From Gallicola sp. (GTDB lineage: Bacteria; Bacillota; Clostridia; Tissierellales; Peptoniphilaceae): a DNA stretch of 32,083 nucleotides. Below are positions 23,821 to 32,083 of the stretch, one piece after another. Location: NCBI GenBank assembly GCA_012841535.1, contig DUUN01000848.1, forward strand, positions 1-32,083. Reading direction: 5' to 3'. The notes below the pieces were generated by a model, which ran no database searches, was not told the DNA's origin, and was given only the letters and a program-made list of their open reading frames with translations. Position numbers and translations under genes: made by a program. Within the stretch, counting starts at the first letter, position 1. The number at the start of each line of letters is the position of its first letter.

Positions 23821-26634
23821 CTATAATATTTTCTTTAAAAACTGTCCTGTATAGGACTTTTCAACTTTAATAATGTCTTCTGGTGTTCCGGTAGCTATTA
23901 TTTCTCCACCACCATCTCCACCTTCAGGGCCTAAATCAATAATATAATCCGCTGTTTTTATTACATCTAGATTATGCTCTATTACAATTACTGTATTTCC
24001 TTGTTCTACAAGTAATTCTAAGACTTTTATTAATTTATGAATATCAGCAGTATGAAGTCCTGTAGTTGGCTCATCAAGAATATATATAGTTTTTCCTGTT
24101 GATCTCTTACTTAATTCTGCTGCTAATTTTACCCTTTGAGCTTCCCCTCCAGATAATTCTGTAGAAGGTTGTCCAATCTTTATATACCCCAAACCAACAT
24201 CATTTAAAGTTTCAAGTTTTCTTGATATAGAAGGAAGGTTCTCAAAAAACTTTACTCCCTCTTCTACTGTCATTTCTAAAATATCGGAAATGTTCTTTCC
24301 CTTATACTTTACTTGAAGAGTTTCTCTATTATATCTTTTACCATGACATACTTCACATGGTACATATATATCCGGTAAAAAGTGCATTTCTACTTTAACT
24401 GTTCCGTCTCCATGACAAGCTTCACACCTTCCACCTTTAACATTAAAACTAAAACGTCCTTTTTTATAGCCCCTTAGTTTAGCTTCTGTTGTTGATGCAA
24501 ATAAATCTCTAATTTGATCAAATACCTTTGTATAGGTTGCCGGATTTGACCTTGGAGTTCGCCCTATTGGAGATTGGTCTATTTGAATTACCTTATCTAA
24601 TTTATCCAATCCCTTAATAGATTTATATTTACCTGGCTTTAACTTAGCTCTATTTAATTCCTTTGCTAGTATTTTGTATAATATTTCATTTACTAAACTA
24701 CTTTTTCCGGAACCGGATACACCTGTAACACAAGTAAATACCCCTAAAGGAAATTTAGCAGTAACATTTTTAAGATTATTTTCCTTACAACCTGTTAATG
24801 TAACAAAGTCTTTTGGTTTTCTTCTTTCCTTGGGAACTTCAATTTTTTTCTTTCCTGACAAATACTGTCCTGTTATTGAATTAGGATTTTTAACTATATC
24901 CTCTATTGTACCCTGGGCTACTATTTCACCACCATGAATTCCAGCACCTGGTCCAATGTCCACAATATAGTCTGCTACCTTCATTGTATCTTCGTCATGT
25001 TCAACAACAATTAAGGTATTGCCAATATCCGTTAAACCTCTTAAAGCCTCTAATAGCCTGTCATTATCCCTTTGGTGTAAGCCTATACTAGGTTCATCTA
25101 ATACATAGCAAACTCCAACTAAGGCCGAACCAATTTGAGTTGCAAGTCTAATCCTTTGAGACTCTCCACCAGATAATGTTCCTGAAGCTCTTGACAAGGT
25201 TAAATATTCTAGACCAACATCTTGAAGAAACTGTAGTCTGGATATTATTTCCTTAATAATTTCAGAGCCGATTAATTTTTCTTGCTTATTTAATTTTATT
25301 TTCTTAAACCATTCTAAGGAGTCCTGAACTGCCATATCGGTTATATCTATTATGTTTTCTTCATTGATTTTTATTGAAAGATACTCATCCTTTAATCTTT
25401 TTCCATGACATTTTTTACATTCTATTTCCGTCATATATTCACTGATTCTATCTTTCATAGCCTCACTTGTTTGGTTGTATCTTCTTTCAAGATTTCTAAT
25501 TATACCTTCAAAAGGACCTTTGTATTTTTTCCAACCACCATAGTGACTATCAAAAGAAAACTCTAAATCCTCATCACCGGTACCATATAAAATTTCATTA
25601 ATAAGTTCTTCTGGTGCTTCTTTTAGAGGTTTATCTAATGGATACTTGTATTTTTCAAATATGGCTTTTAATATTTCATAATAATAAGTTCCTTCTTTAG
25701 ATGTTGCAAAGGGTTCTATTGCTCCTTCCGAAAAAGACAAATTATAATTAGGAATTATTAAATCCCTATCAATTTCTGTATGAAAGCCTAGTCCATGACA
25801 TTCCGGACACATACCAAAGGGATTGTTAAATGAAAATGATCTTGGTTCTATTTCATCATAGGAAATATGTCCATCGGGACAGGTTTTCTTTGAACTTAAA
25901 ACCATAGTATCTCCATCAATTACTTGAATTTTAACTATTCCTTCAGCTAATTTTAAGGCTGCTTCAATAGAGTCAGCTAGACGGGCATCTATTCCTTCTT
26001 TTACAATTATTCTATCTACAACTATATCTATATTATGTTTTTTATTTTTTTCTAATTTTATTTCTTCACTAAGTTCATATAGTTCATCATCTATTATTAC
26101 ACGAATATATCCTTCTTTTTTCATGTTTTCAAGTAGACGAACATGTTCACCTTTCTTACCTTTAACAACTGGTGCTAGGATTTGAATTCGAGTTCTGTCG
26201 GGAAGTGTTTTAACCTTATCTACCATTTGGTCAATTGTTTGACTTGTTATTTTCTTTCCACAAACCGGACAAAAAGGCGTACCAATTCTAGCATAGAGTA
26301 ATCTTAAATAATCATAAATCTCCGTTACTGTACCTACAGTTGAACGAGGGTTTTTACTAGTGGTTTTTTGGTCAATAGAAATAGAAGGAGATAATCCTTC
26401 TATTGATTCTACATTTGGTTTTTCCATTTGTCCTAAAAATTGTCTTGCATAACTAGATAAAGATTCTACATATCTTCTTTGTCCTTCTGCATATATAGTA
26501 TCGAAAGCCAAAGATGATTTTCCAGAACCACTTAAGCCGGTAAATACTATCATTTTATCTCTAGGGATTACTAGACTTACATCTTTTAAATTATTTTCTT
26601 TAGCACCTTTTATAACTATTTTATCTAAACTCAA
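23821..26634 (-). CDS. uvrA: Excinuclease ABC subunit UvrA
   Basis: Damage-recognition ATPase of nucleotide excision repair, 937 residues, the normal length. First Walker A GLSGSGKS (33-40), followed by [12 protein letters not shown]. Zinc modules: CPVCGKKI near 120, CPECHGLG region near 280, CKKCHGKR near 410 and [18 protein letters not shown] near 740. First ABC signature [12 protein letters not shown] and second [12 protein letters not shown]. The second Walker A GVSGSGKS is near 640 and the Walker B regions are YVLDEP and YILDEP. The order uvrB-uvrA, with 11 bp between them, is normal in Firmicutes, and the operon has a LexA box upstream of uvrB. Confidence 0.97.
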   Translation of the reverse strand: MSLDKIVIKGAKENNLKDVSLVIPRDKMIVFTGLSGSGKSSLAFDTIYAEGQRRYVESLSSYARQFLGQMEKPNVESIEGLSPSISIDQKTTSKNPRSTVGTVTEIYDYLRLLYARIGTPFCPVCGKKITSQTIDQMVDKVKTLPDRTRIQILAPVVKGKKGEHVRLLENMKKEGYIRVIIDDELYELSEEIKLEKNKKHNIDIVVDRIIVKEGIDARLADSIEAALKLAEGIVKIQVIDGDTMVLSSKKTCPDGHISYDEIEPRSFSFNNPFGMCPECHGLGFHTEIDRDLIIPNYNLSFSEGAIEPFATSKEGTYYYEILKAIFEKYKYPLDKPLKEAPEELINEILYGTGDEDLEFSFDSHYGGWKKYKGPFEGIIRNLERRYNQTSEAMKDRISEYMTEIECKKCHGKRLKDEYLSIKINEENIIDITDMAVQDSLEWFKKIKLNKQEKLIGSEIIKEIISRLQFLQDVGLEYLTLSRASGTLSGGESQRIRLATQIGSALVGVCYVLDEPSIGLHQRDNDRLLEALRGLTDIGNTLIVVEHDEDTMKVADYIVDIGPGAGIHGGEIVAQGTIEDIVKNPNSITGQYLSGKKKIEVPKERRKPKDFVTLTGCKENNLKNVTAKFPLGVFTCVTGVSGSGKSSLVNEILYKILAKELNRAKLKPGKYKSIKGLDKLDKVIQIDQSPIGRTPRSNPATYTKVFDQIRDLFASTTEAKLRGYKKGRFSFNVKGGRCEACHGDGTVKVEMHFLPDIYVPCEVCHGKRYNRETLQVKYKGKNISDILEMTVEEGVKFFENLPSISRKLETLNDVGLGYIKIGQPSTELSGGEAQRVKLAAELSKRSTGKTIYILDEPTTGLHTADIHKLIKVLELLVEQGNTVIVIEHNLDVIKTADYIIDLGPEGGDGGGEIIATGTPEDIIKVEKSYTGQFLKKIL

Positions 26635-26645
26635 TTTATCACCTG

Positions 26646-28613
26646 CTAAAAATCCTTCTTTAATTTTCTAATTTCATCTCTTAAATTAGCAGCTCTTTCA
26701 AATTCCAAAGCTTCTGCTGCCTTATACATTTCCTCTTCCATACTAATAATTAAATTATTAATATCTTCTCTTGTAATAGTATCACTTTCAAATTTATATT
26801 CTGATAATTCTTCTGCTACTTGTGTAACAGAAATGGTATCTCTAATTTCTTTATTAATGGATTTAGGAGTAATTCCATGTTTTTTATTATAGTCATCCTG
26901 TATTTCTCTTCTTCTATTTGTTTCACTTATAGCTGAATCCATAGATCTGGTAATATTATCTCCATACATTATTACCCTACCATCTACATTTCTAGCAGCC
27001 CTTCCTATTGTTTGTATTAAGGAGGTTTCAGATCTTAAAAATCCTTCCTTGTCTGCATCAAGTATGGCTATTAAAGACACTTCCGGTAGGTCCAACCCTT
27101 CTCTTAATAGGTTAATACCTACTAAAACATCATACTTACCTAGTCTTAAATCCCTAATTATTTCCATTCTCTCTAAAGTGTCAATATCAGAATGAAGATA
27201 GGTTACTTTAATATCTAACTCCTCTAGATATTTTGTAAGGTCTTCTGCCATTTTTTTAGTTAAGGTTGTAATTAATACCCTTTCCTTCTTTTCTATATTT
27301 TTATATATTTCTGTAGCTAAATCATCAATTTGACCTTTTGTTGGCCTAACTTCAATTTTCGGATCCAATAATCCTGTTGGTCTAATTATTTGTTCTACAA
27401 CCTGCTCCTCATGCTCTTTTTCATAAGGTCCGGGAGTAGCAGATACAAAGAGAATTTGATTTATCATAGATTCAAATTCATTAAATTTTAATGGTCTGTT
27501 ATCCAGTGCAGAAGGTAGTCTGAAACCATAGTCAACTAGATTTGTCTTTCTTGACTTATCACCTTCATACATTCCTCTTATTTGTGGCAATGTAACATGG
27601 GACTCATCAACAATTATTAAAAAATCATCTGGAAAATAATCAATTAATGTGTACGGTCTTGAACCAGGCTCTCTACCACTTAAGTGTCTTGAATAGTTTT
27701 CTATTCCGGTGCAAAAACCCATTTCAGATAACATTTCCAAATCATAATTTGTTCTTTGCTCAATTCTTTGGGCTTCTAAAAGTTGATTATTGTCTTTAAA
27801 ATACTTGATTCTTTCCTCTAATTCTTCTTCAATAGTTACTAAGGCCTTTTTCACTTTTTCTTCTGATGTAGCAAAGTGAGAAGCAGGGTAAATGGCTATA
27901 TGATTTCTAGTACCAATTATTTCTCCTGTTAAAGAGTTTATTTCTGTAATTCTTTCAATTTCATCTCCAAAAAATTCTACTCTAACGCTGTTTTCATCTT
28001 GTGAAGCTGGAAAAATATCCAAGCTGTCCCCTCTAACTCTAAAAGTACCTCTAGTAAAGTTAATATCGTTTCTAACATATTGAATATCAACTAATTTACG
28101 CATTATTTCATCTCTGTCTTTAATCATACCCGGTCTTAAAGAAACAACTAAATTTTCATAATCTATAGGATCTCCTAAACCATAAATACATGAAACTGAA
28201 GCAACTATAATAACGTCCCTTCTTTCAAAAAGAGCCATAGTTGCTGAATGTCGTAATTTATCTATTTCATCATTAATTGAACTATCCTTCTCTATATAGG
28301 TATCACTTTGAGGAACGTAAGCCTCCGGTTGATAGTAATCATAATAGCTAACAAAAAATTCAACGGCATTATCCGGAAAAAATTCTCTAAATTCACTAGC
28401 TAATTGATAAGCCAATGTTTTATTATGTGCAATTACCAAAGTCGGCTTTTGGACCTTTTCAATAATATTAGCCATTGTAAAGGTCTTACCTGAACCGGTT
28501 ACCCCTTTTAATGTCTGCGCCTTCATTCCTTTATTGATTCCATTTACTAATTTATCTATAGCCTCTGGTTGATCACCAGTAGGTTTAAATTCTGAATTTA
28601 TTTTAAATTTCAT
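26646..28613 (-). CDS. uvrB: Excinuclease ABC subunit UvrB
   Basis: Helicase-like subunit that verifies damage and recruits UvrC, 655 residues. Walker A GVTGSGKT (37-44), the beta-hairpin region [21 protein letters not shown] near 92, DESH (helicase motif II), SATPG, and the helicase motifs near [10 protein letters not shown] and QTIGRAARN. The C-terminal UVR domain (about 615-655, [23 protein letters not shown]) is complete, for UvrC contact. Ribosome site AGAGGTG 6 nt before the ATG. It is the first gene of the uvrB-uvrA-DJ-1 unit; a near-consensus promoter and a LexA box precede it, so the operon is expected to be SOS-induced. Confidence 0.97.
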   Translation of the reverse strand: MKFKINSEFKPTGDQPEAIDKLVNGINKGMKAQTLKGVTGSGKTFTMANIIEKVQKPTLVIAHNKTLAYQLASEFREFFPDNAVEFFVSYYDYYQPEAYVPQSDTYIEKDSSINDEIDKLRHSATMALFERRDVIIVASVSCIYGLGDPIDYENLVVSLRPGMIKDRDEIMRKLVDIQYVRNDINFTRGTFRVRGDSLDIFPASQDENSVRVEFFGDEIERITEINSLTGEIIGTRNHIAIYPASHFATSEEKVKKALVTIEEELEERIKYFKDNNQLLEAQRIEQRTNYDLEMLSEMGFCTGIENYSRHLSGREPGSRPYTLIDYFPDDFLIIVDESHVTLPQIRGMYEGDKSRKTNLVDYGFRLPSALDNRPLKFNEFESMINQILFVSATPGPYEKEHEEQVVEQIIRPTGLLDPKIEVRPTKGQIDDLATEIYKNIEKKERVLITTLTKKMAEDLTKYLEELDIKVTYLHSDIDTLERMEIIRDLRLGKYDVLVGINLLREGLDLPEVSLIAILDADKEGFLRSETSLIQTIGRAARNVDGRVIMYGDNITRSMDSAISETNRRREIQDDYNKKHGITPKSINKEIRDTISVTQVAEELSEYKFESDTITREDINNLIISMEEEMYKAAEALEFERAANLRDEIRKLKKDF

Positions 28614-28625
28614 ATTACACCTCTT

Positions 28626-28675
28626 TGAACAATTGTTCGCTTATATATTATACCCTACTATATAAATCTAATCAA
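28626..28675 (-). promoter_or_regulatory. uvrB promoter with LexA (SOS) operator
   Basis: Leftward -35 TTGATT (complement of 28670-28675), 17-nt spacer, -10 TATAAT (complement of 28647-28652). Eight bases past the -10, at the expected transcription start, is CGAACAATTGTTCA (complement of 28626-28639), a perfect GAAC-N4-GTTC dyad matching the Gram-positive LexA/DinR box CGAAC-N4-GTTCG in all but the last base. Confidence 0.88.
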
Positions 28676-28712
28676 AAAAAATAAATAAAGAACAGGAAAT
28701 ATCCTATTCTTT
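28675..28712 (-). terminator. Terminator of the DUF1002 gene
   Basis: Stem with one C-A mismatch, arms 28687-28697 and 28702-28712, followed leftwards by TTATTTATTTTTTTTG. Its right arm contains the DUF1002 stop codon (28711-28713), and its T-rich tail ends near the uvrB promoter. Confidence 0.75.
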
Positions 28713-29670
28713 ATTCAAATAAATTTATTATTTTATTATATACATCTTTGAAGAATGCTGAGATTTTATCTAACAAACCACTTTTTTCAGCCTCATTATA
28801 TAAATCTTTTGCACCATCTACAATTTTATCCTTCCATTTGTTTAATTGATTTAATACTTCTTCTGATGTTAATGCATCGGTATTAACATATTTATTAAAG
28901 TAAGAAATCAATTTATCCATTTGTTCCTGTGTAACAATATTGTCTAAATCATACTTTTCTAATGATTCTTCAACAACTTGTCTAATTTCATCTATTGTAG
29001 GAATTTTATCCTGTTTTTCATTTATATTAGCAAGTTCCCTTTTTATTTCAGTAATTGCATTATTTAATTCACTAGTAGAAAAACCTTTAGTATCCTTGTT
29101 TTCTTGGGAAATTTCATTTACTGTATCAAGTTCTTCCTGTGCAACTTCCATTCTTTCAGTATCCAATACTTCTCCATTAGCTTCAAAAGCCTTATAGACA
29201 CCTGTTAAAGCAGATTCTCCAGTAACCGGTCTAATTGCACCTACTAAAATTGTAGCATCTTCAACTCCAGCTGTAATACTAGCATTTGCATATTGCTCCT
29301 CTGTTATCTCGGTAATGTTTTTAGGAGTTTTAATAACTACATTTACTCCCTTACCGGAGTTTTCTTTTGTAACTAATACTGAAGAAATCATATTTCCTGG
29401 ATTATTTGGATCTCCACCAATATATTTAATTAAATCATCATAAGTTACTTTTATAGTATTAATATTATCCTTGTTCTTAATACCTAATAATTTCATTGTT
29501 TCATCTATTTGTCCACTTTTTAATGAACCACCATAAACATAGGTAGGTTTACCCCATCTTTCATTTATTACTTCAGTATCTATTTCATTAGCAAATGATG
29601 GAATTGTAGAACTTGCTAGAATTGAAAAAGTCATTATTCCTATAAATATTTTTTTAATCTTATTATTCAT
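28711..29670 (-). CDS. Secreted DUF1002 protein
   Basis: Exported protein of 319 residues. Signal peptide at about 1-27 (NNKIKKIF, hydrophobic IGIMTFSILASS, cleavage near PSFA-NE). The mature part matches the DUF1002/YpuA family: YVYGGSLKSGQIDETMKLLG and VTYDDLIKYIGG near the N-terminus, SSVLVTKENSGKGVNVVIKTP in the middle, and ITEEQYANASITAGVEDATILVGA, the usual DUF1002 core. The C-terminal 120 residues are helical and charged, with no lipobox and no anchor. Function of the family is unknown. It has its own extended -10 promoter and terminator. Start ATG supported by AAGGAGGT 6 nt upstream. Confidence 0.85.
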   Translation of the reverse strand: MNNKIKKIFIGIMTFSILASSTIPSFANEIDTEVINERWGKPTYVYGGSLKSGQIDETMKLLGIKNKDNINTIKVTYDDLIKYIGGDPNNPGNMISSVLVTKENSGKGVNVVIKTPKNITEITEEQYANASITAGVEDATILVGAIRPVTGESALTGVYKAFEANGEVLDTERMEVAQEELDTVNEISQENKDTKGFSTSELNNAITEIKRELANINEKQDKIPTIDEIRQVVEESLEKYDLDNIVTQEQMDKLISYFNKYVNTDALTSEEVLNQLNKWKDKIVDGAKDLYNEAEKSGLLDKISAFFKDVYNKIINLFE

Positions 29671-29693
29671 CTATACCTCCTTGATATAAATAG

Positions 29694-29702
29694 ATTATAA
29701 CA
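29694..29702 (-). promoter_or_regulatory. Extended -10 promoter of the DUF1002 gene
   Basis: Leftward TGTTATAAT (TATAAT is the complement of 29694-29699), 24 nt before the ATG at 29668-29670, with no convincing -35. This gap also follows the end of the DUF1576 operon, with no terminator seen there. Confidence 0.45.
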
Positions 29703-29739
29703 TAGACAGCGATAATGAATTTCTACGAAATATCTACAA

Positions 29740-30084
29740 TTAATTAGAAACCCTCATTGCATAAAAAGTTAACAAATTATCGTTATAATTAATACATCCT
29801 TCATCAACCATAGAGCCTAGTAAATCAATATCATTTACATTATCACTATAGCCTAATAGAGTACTATAATATTCCTCTAAAGTAGAAGTTCTTTTTTGAT
29901 TAATTAAACTATTTAATTCATCTATGTCATTGGGTTTTCTGTCTGTATTTCCCTCAGCTATAATTGTAATTTTATCATCTTTTACTTTTAATCTAATTGT
30001 AATGTCTTCCACTCCATGTTCTATCATATAATTTAATACTGAATTAGTAATTCTTTTTGAAACAACTGCATCACTGGTTTTCAT
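29740..30084 (-). CDS. Unknown small protein in operon with DUF1576 gene
   Basis: Not firmly recognised. Product is 114 residues from the ATG at 30082-30084 (AAAGGAG upstream, spacer 11 nt). The longer reading frame to 30126 lies inside the DUF1576 gene. The N-terminal half TNSVLNYMIEHGVEDITIRLKVKDDKITIIAEG reads like the N-box and following strands of a GHKL-type ATPase (N..., helix, HG, beta strands), but no G-box is seen, so any such link is weak. The C-terminal half (LDELNS-like helix, then LEEYYSTLLGYSDNVNDIDLLGSMVD) is soluble and acidic. It overlaps the DUF1576 stop by 14 bp, so the two are translationally coupled and probably act together at the membrane. Confidence 0.65.
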   Translation of the reverse strand: MKTSDAVVSKRITNSVLNYMIEHGVEDITIRLKVKDDKITIIAEGNTDRKPNDIDELNSLINQKRTSTLEEYYSTLLGYSDNVNDIDLLGSMVDEGCINYNDNLLTFYAMRVSN

Positions 30085-31365
30085 AAATATTTTTTCTCCT
30101 TTCAATAGCAGATATAATAGAATCATAAATCGGAACCAAGGTAGCTGCTATAAATCCACCAGAAAAACCATTATTATACAAGTTCATACCACCATGTAAA
30201 TATCCAACATTAGCAACTAAGGCTGCGTGACAAAAACCTGCAAATATCCCTGCAAATGCCCCATATTTACCTGCAATTGGAGCAAGTGTTGTTCCAAATA
30301 AAGCTGCTAATAATGTACTTGCACTTAAATTGTCATATGTATTTAAGAAGGTAGCCAGTCGAACTCCTATTAATATAGGAATAGTGTTTTTTGGATGCTT
30401 ACCAAAAGCAGCAAAACCTACAATAGTTAAAATTCCACCTACTGTTGGCCCTGTTAAGTCCCCTCCTATAACCAAAATAAATGTTGTACCGATAATTCCC
30501 ATAATCCCCATATTTATTAAAGTAATAGGAAATCCATATAAACTAATAAAATCAGCCATTAACTGACCAGTATTTTTTAAAAGTTCCTTATAATCTCTAA
30601 AAGATTTATTATTTAAAATAAACCCTATAATTATCATTAAAATAAAATAAAAATAAAAAACTACAGCATGTTGAACATTATTTCCCGACGAAATAATATT
30701 AACAGTTTCTACGTCCATATCAAACATCTTTAATACTGCCGTAGCAAACATACCTACCATACCTGCTGTAAATCCAACATTATATAAATTAAATCCTTGA
30801 TGAAATCTTAAAAATGCTTGTGAAAGAGGTGGTAGGACAAAACCCACTATAATTCCCGCTAAATAAGCAAGTAAAATTGATTTACTTAAGGGAATACCAA
30901 ATCCAAAAGCAATTTCACCAACTAAAGGTCCTAAAGCAGAACCAAATAAGGCAGGCAATAGATAATTTTTAAATTCTGTTTTTTCAAATTTTGAATATAA
31001 ATATACTCCCAAAGTAATAGGAATAGAGTTAAAAATATTTTTTCCAAAAAAAGAAAAACCACAAACAGTAAAAATAGCCGCTATTAAGGGTCCATTTAAA
31101 CTTACTCCAGTTTTACGTACTAAAAACACTGATAGTATTGTTAACATACCACTATTAAAATATGCTCCACCCATTCCTCCAACTTTTACATAATCTGTAA
31201 TTAAATTATCTGGAGAAAGGATAATATCCTTTAAGCCACTTAAAATATCCTTAGGAGAATCAAAAAACAAAGAAACAATTATTAAATAAATCCCTAATAA
31301 ATATACAAGTAAATACTTTTGCGATATCTTATATTTTTCATCTTTTATTTTTTTACATTCGACAT
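30071..31365 (-). CDS. DUF1576 membrane protein, frameshifted in an A7 tract near the start
   Basis: Multi-pass membrane protein; 399 residues are readable from 31270. Two halves resemble each other: GFNLYNVGFTAGMVGMFA near 145 and HGGMNLYNNGFSGGFIAATL near 360 share HxGxNLYNxGFxxG, and GPLIAAIFTVCGFSFFGK versus GPTVGGILTIVGFAAFGK match, a pseudo-twofold design typical of transporters. Function of DUF1576 is unknown. The 31270 start is a TTG without a ribosome site; the true start is surely the ATG at 31363-31365 with AAGGGG 6 nt upstream. That frame reads MSNVKK then TAA. One more A in the A7 run at 31348-31354 would give MSNVKKIKDEKYKISQKYLL and a first membrane segment joined to the rest. 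So it is either slipped off (phase variable) or mis-sequenced. Confidence 0.78.
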
Positions 31366-31396
31366 AAATTTCCCCTTCAATTTTTCTTCTTATTCA

Positions 31397-31426
31397 ATTA
31401 TAGTATATAAACCGATATAATCTCAA
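31397..31426 (-). promoter_or_regulatory. Promoter of the DUF1576 operon
   Basis: Leftward -35 TTGAGA (complement of 31421-31426), 18-nt spacer, -10 TATAAT (complement of 31397-31402), about 31 nt before the ATG at 31365. A good promoter for a gene whose frame is broken after seven codons. Confidence 0.6.
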
Positions 31427-31444
31427 CTATATTAAGTAAATATA

Positions 31445-31481
31445 TCAATAAAAAAGGAATAGTCTTATATAAACTATTCCT
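31445..31481 (-). terminator. Second terminator downstream of the tRNA cluster
   Basis: Stem AGGAATAGT (31455-31463) / ACTATTCCT (31473-31481), 9-nt loop, followed leftwards by TTTTTTATTG. It ends 20 nt before the DUF1576 promoter and may insulate it from the rRNA operon. No gene was found between it and the terminator at 31612. Confidence 0.7.
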
Positions 31482-31606
31482 CACAAATTTAAATAAAGTT
31501 AAATAATAACCTATTTGATTTTTTTTGTTTATACTGGTATTTTTATATTTTCTAAATCAAGATAATATCTATTAAAGTCTATTCGTAGATATTGATAAAT
31601 AATTAT
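31482..31606. other. AT-rich spacer between two terminators
   Basis: About 125 bp with no start codon plus ribosome site. On the minus strand a 22-codon open tail ends at TAA (31529-31531); it has no start and is probably chance or a gene remnant. Confidence 0.3.
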
Positions 31607-31640
31607 AATAGAAAAGCATCTACATGATGTAGATGCTTTT
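31607..31640 (-). terminator. Terminator of the rRNA-tRNA operon
   Basis: Perfect 13-bp stem AAAAGCATCTACA (31612-31624) / TGTAGATGCTTTT (31628-31640), loop TGA on the plus strand. Leftwards the stem end reads CTTTTCTATTAT. It starts right after the CCA end of tRNA-fMet. Confidence 0.85.
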
Positions 31641-31717
<77 letters not shown>

Positions 31718-31789
31718 ATATAATAACTACTTTACTAGTTATAATTATTACATATTAGCCAAATATAATCCAGCTTATTATATATAAAA

Positions 31790-31879
31790 TGGTGCCGGAG
31801 ATCGGAATCGAACCGATACGATCTGTTAAGGATCGCAGGATTTTAAGTCCTGTGCGTCTGCCAGTTCCGCCACTCCGGC
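31790..31879 (-). tRNA. tRNA-Leu (UAA)
   Basis: Ninety nt with encoded CCA. Acceptor GCCGGAG/CTCCGGC, anticodon loop CTTAAAA with TAA, long variable arm of class II (GATCCTTAACAGATC region), T-loop GTTCGATTC. Confidence 0.95.
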
Positions 31880-31884
31880 TTATT

Positions 31885-31959
31885 TGGCTCCCAGGGTGGG
31901 ACTCGAACCCACAACCTACCGGTTAACAGCCGGGTGCTCCACCATTGAGCTACCTAGGA
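31885..31959 (-). tRNA. tRNA-Asn (GUU)
   Basis: Seventy-five nt with encoded CCA. Acceptor TCCTAGG/CCTGGGA, anticodon loop CTGTTAA with GTT, T-loop GTTCGAGTC. It lies 5 nt before tRNA-Leu and about 7 nt after 5S. Confidence 0.95.
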
Positions 31960-31966
31960 ATATTGT

Positions 31967-32083
31967 TGGGCAAATACCTACTCTCCCATGACGTCTCCAT
32001 CATAGTACCATCGGCGCTAAAAGGCTTAACTTCTGTGTTCGAGATGGGTACAGGTGTATCCCTTCCGCTATCTTCACCCTATG
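31967..32083 (-). rRNA. rrf: 5S rRNA (5' end at or just beyond window edge)
   Basis: On the minus strand the conserved 5S pieces are read in order: GATAGCGGAAGGG, CACCTGTACCCATCTCGAACACAG, GAAGTTAAGC, AGCGCCGATGGTA, GGGAGAGTAGG. The 3' end near GCCCAAC pairs with GGG(T) at the 5' side. About 117 nt are visible, so it is essentially complete, but the first bases may be cut. It marks the end of a leftward rRNA operon (23S/16S expected to the right). Confidence 0.92.

Noticed and set aside
31529..31609. Short minus-strand coding-like tail between terminators
   Set aside because: No start codon or ribosome site and it overlaps a terminator arm; kept only as a low-interest possible remnant.

Overview
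The window looks like chromosome from a low-GC (about 30 % by eye) Gram-positive anaerobe. The gene content fits Firmicutes of the Clostridia/Tissierellia type (peptoniphilid-like): rqcP-divIC-S1-tilS, dnaE-pfkA-pyk, feoAB, a LexA-type SOS box, AGGAGG ribosome sites and a minimal rRNA/tRNA cluster. The genus cannot be fixed from sequence reading alone. Nothing phage-like, IS-like or CRISPR-like was seen.

Left part (1-9.4 kb, almost all minus strand): a translation-quality/cell-division operon (rqcP, divIC, S1-domain gene, then tilS running off the left edge); a HAD phosphatase fused to a GNAT acetyltransferase; a tightly overlapping operon feoA-feoB-(nicotianamine-synthase-like SAM enzyme)-(MprF-type membrane protein)-pssA linking ferrous iron uptake with a SAM enzyme and membrane-lipid genes; a C_GCAxxG redox protein with a TDT-family transporter; and an unannotated 43-residue acidic protein.

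Middle (9.4-23.2 kb): a secreted, membrane-anchored 5'-nucleotidase on the plus strand; the dnaE-pfkA-pyk-rpiB operon (replication polymerase plus lower glycolysis/pentose phosphate); a plus-strand padR-DUF1700-DUF4097 envelope-stress type operon with a near-consensus promoter that carries a dyad; a tldD-tldE metalloprotease pair; and a small membrane protein whose start appears frameshifted.

Right part (23.2-32.1 kb, minus strand): uvrB-uvrA-DJ-1 under a promoter with a clear LexA box; a secreted DUF1002 protein; a DUF1576 membrane protein with a small partner, whose start codon is separated from the rest of the gene by a single-base slip in an A7 tract (possible phase switch, or an indel error); then the end of an rRNA operon: 5S, tRNA-Asn, tRNA-Leu, initiator tRNA-fMet, terminator.

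Most worth following up: the NAS-like enzyme in the feo/lipid operon, the A7 frameshift in the DUF1576 gene, the second apparent frameshift at 22.57 kb, the terminator directly abutting the tilS start codon, and the small acidic ORF. Calls are from direct reading of the sequence and memory of protein families; no searches were run.
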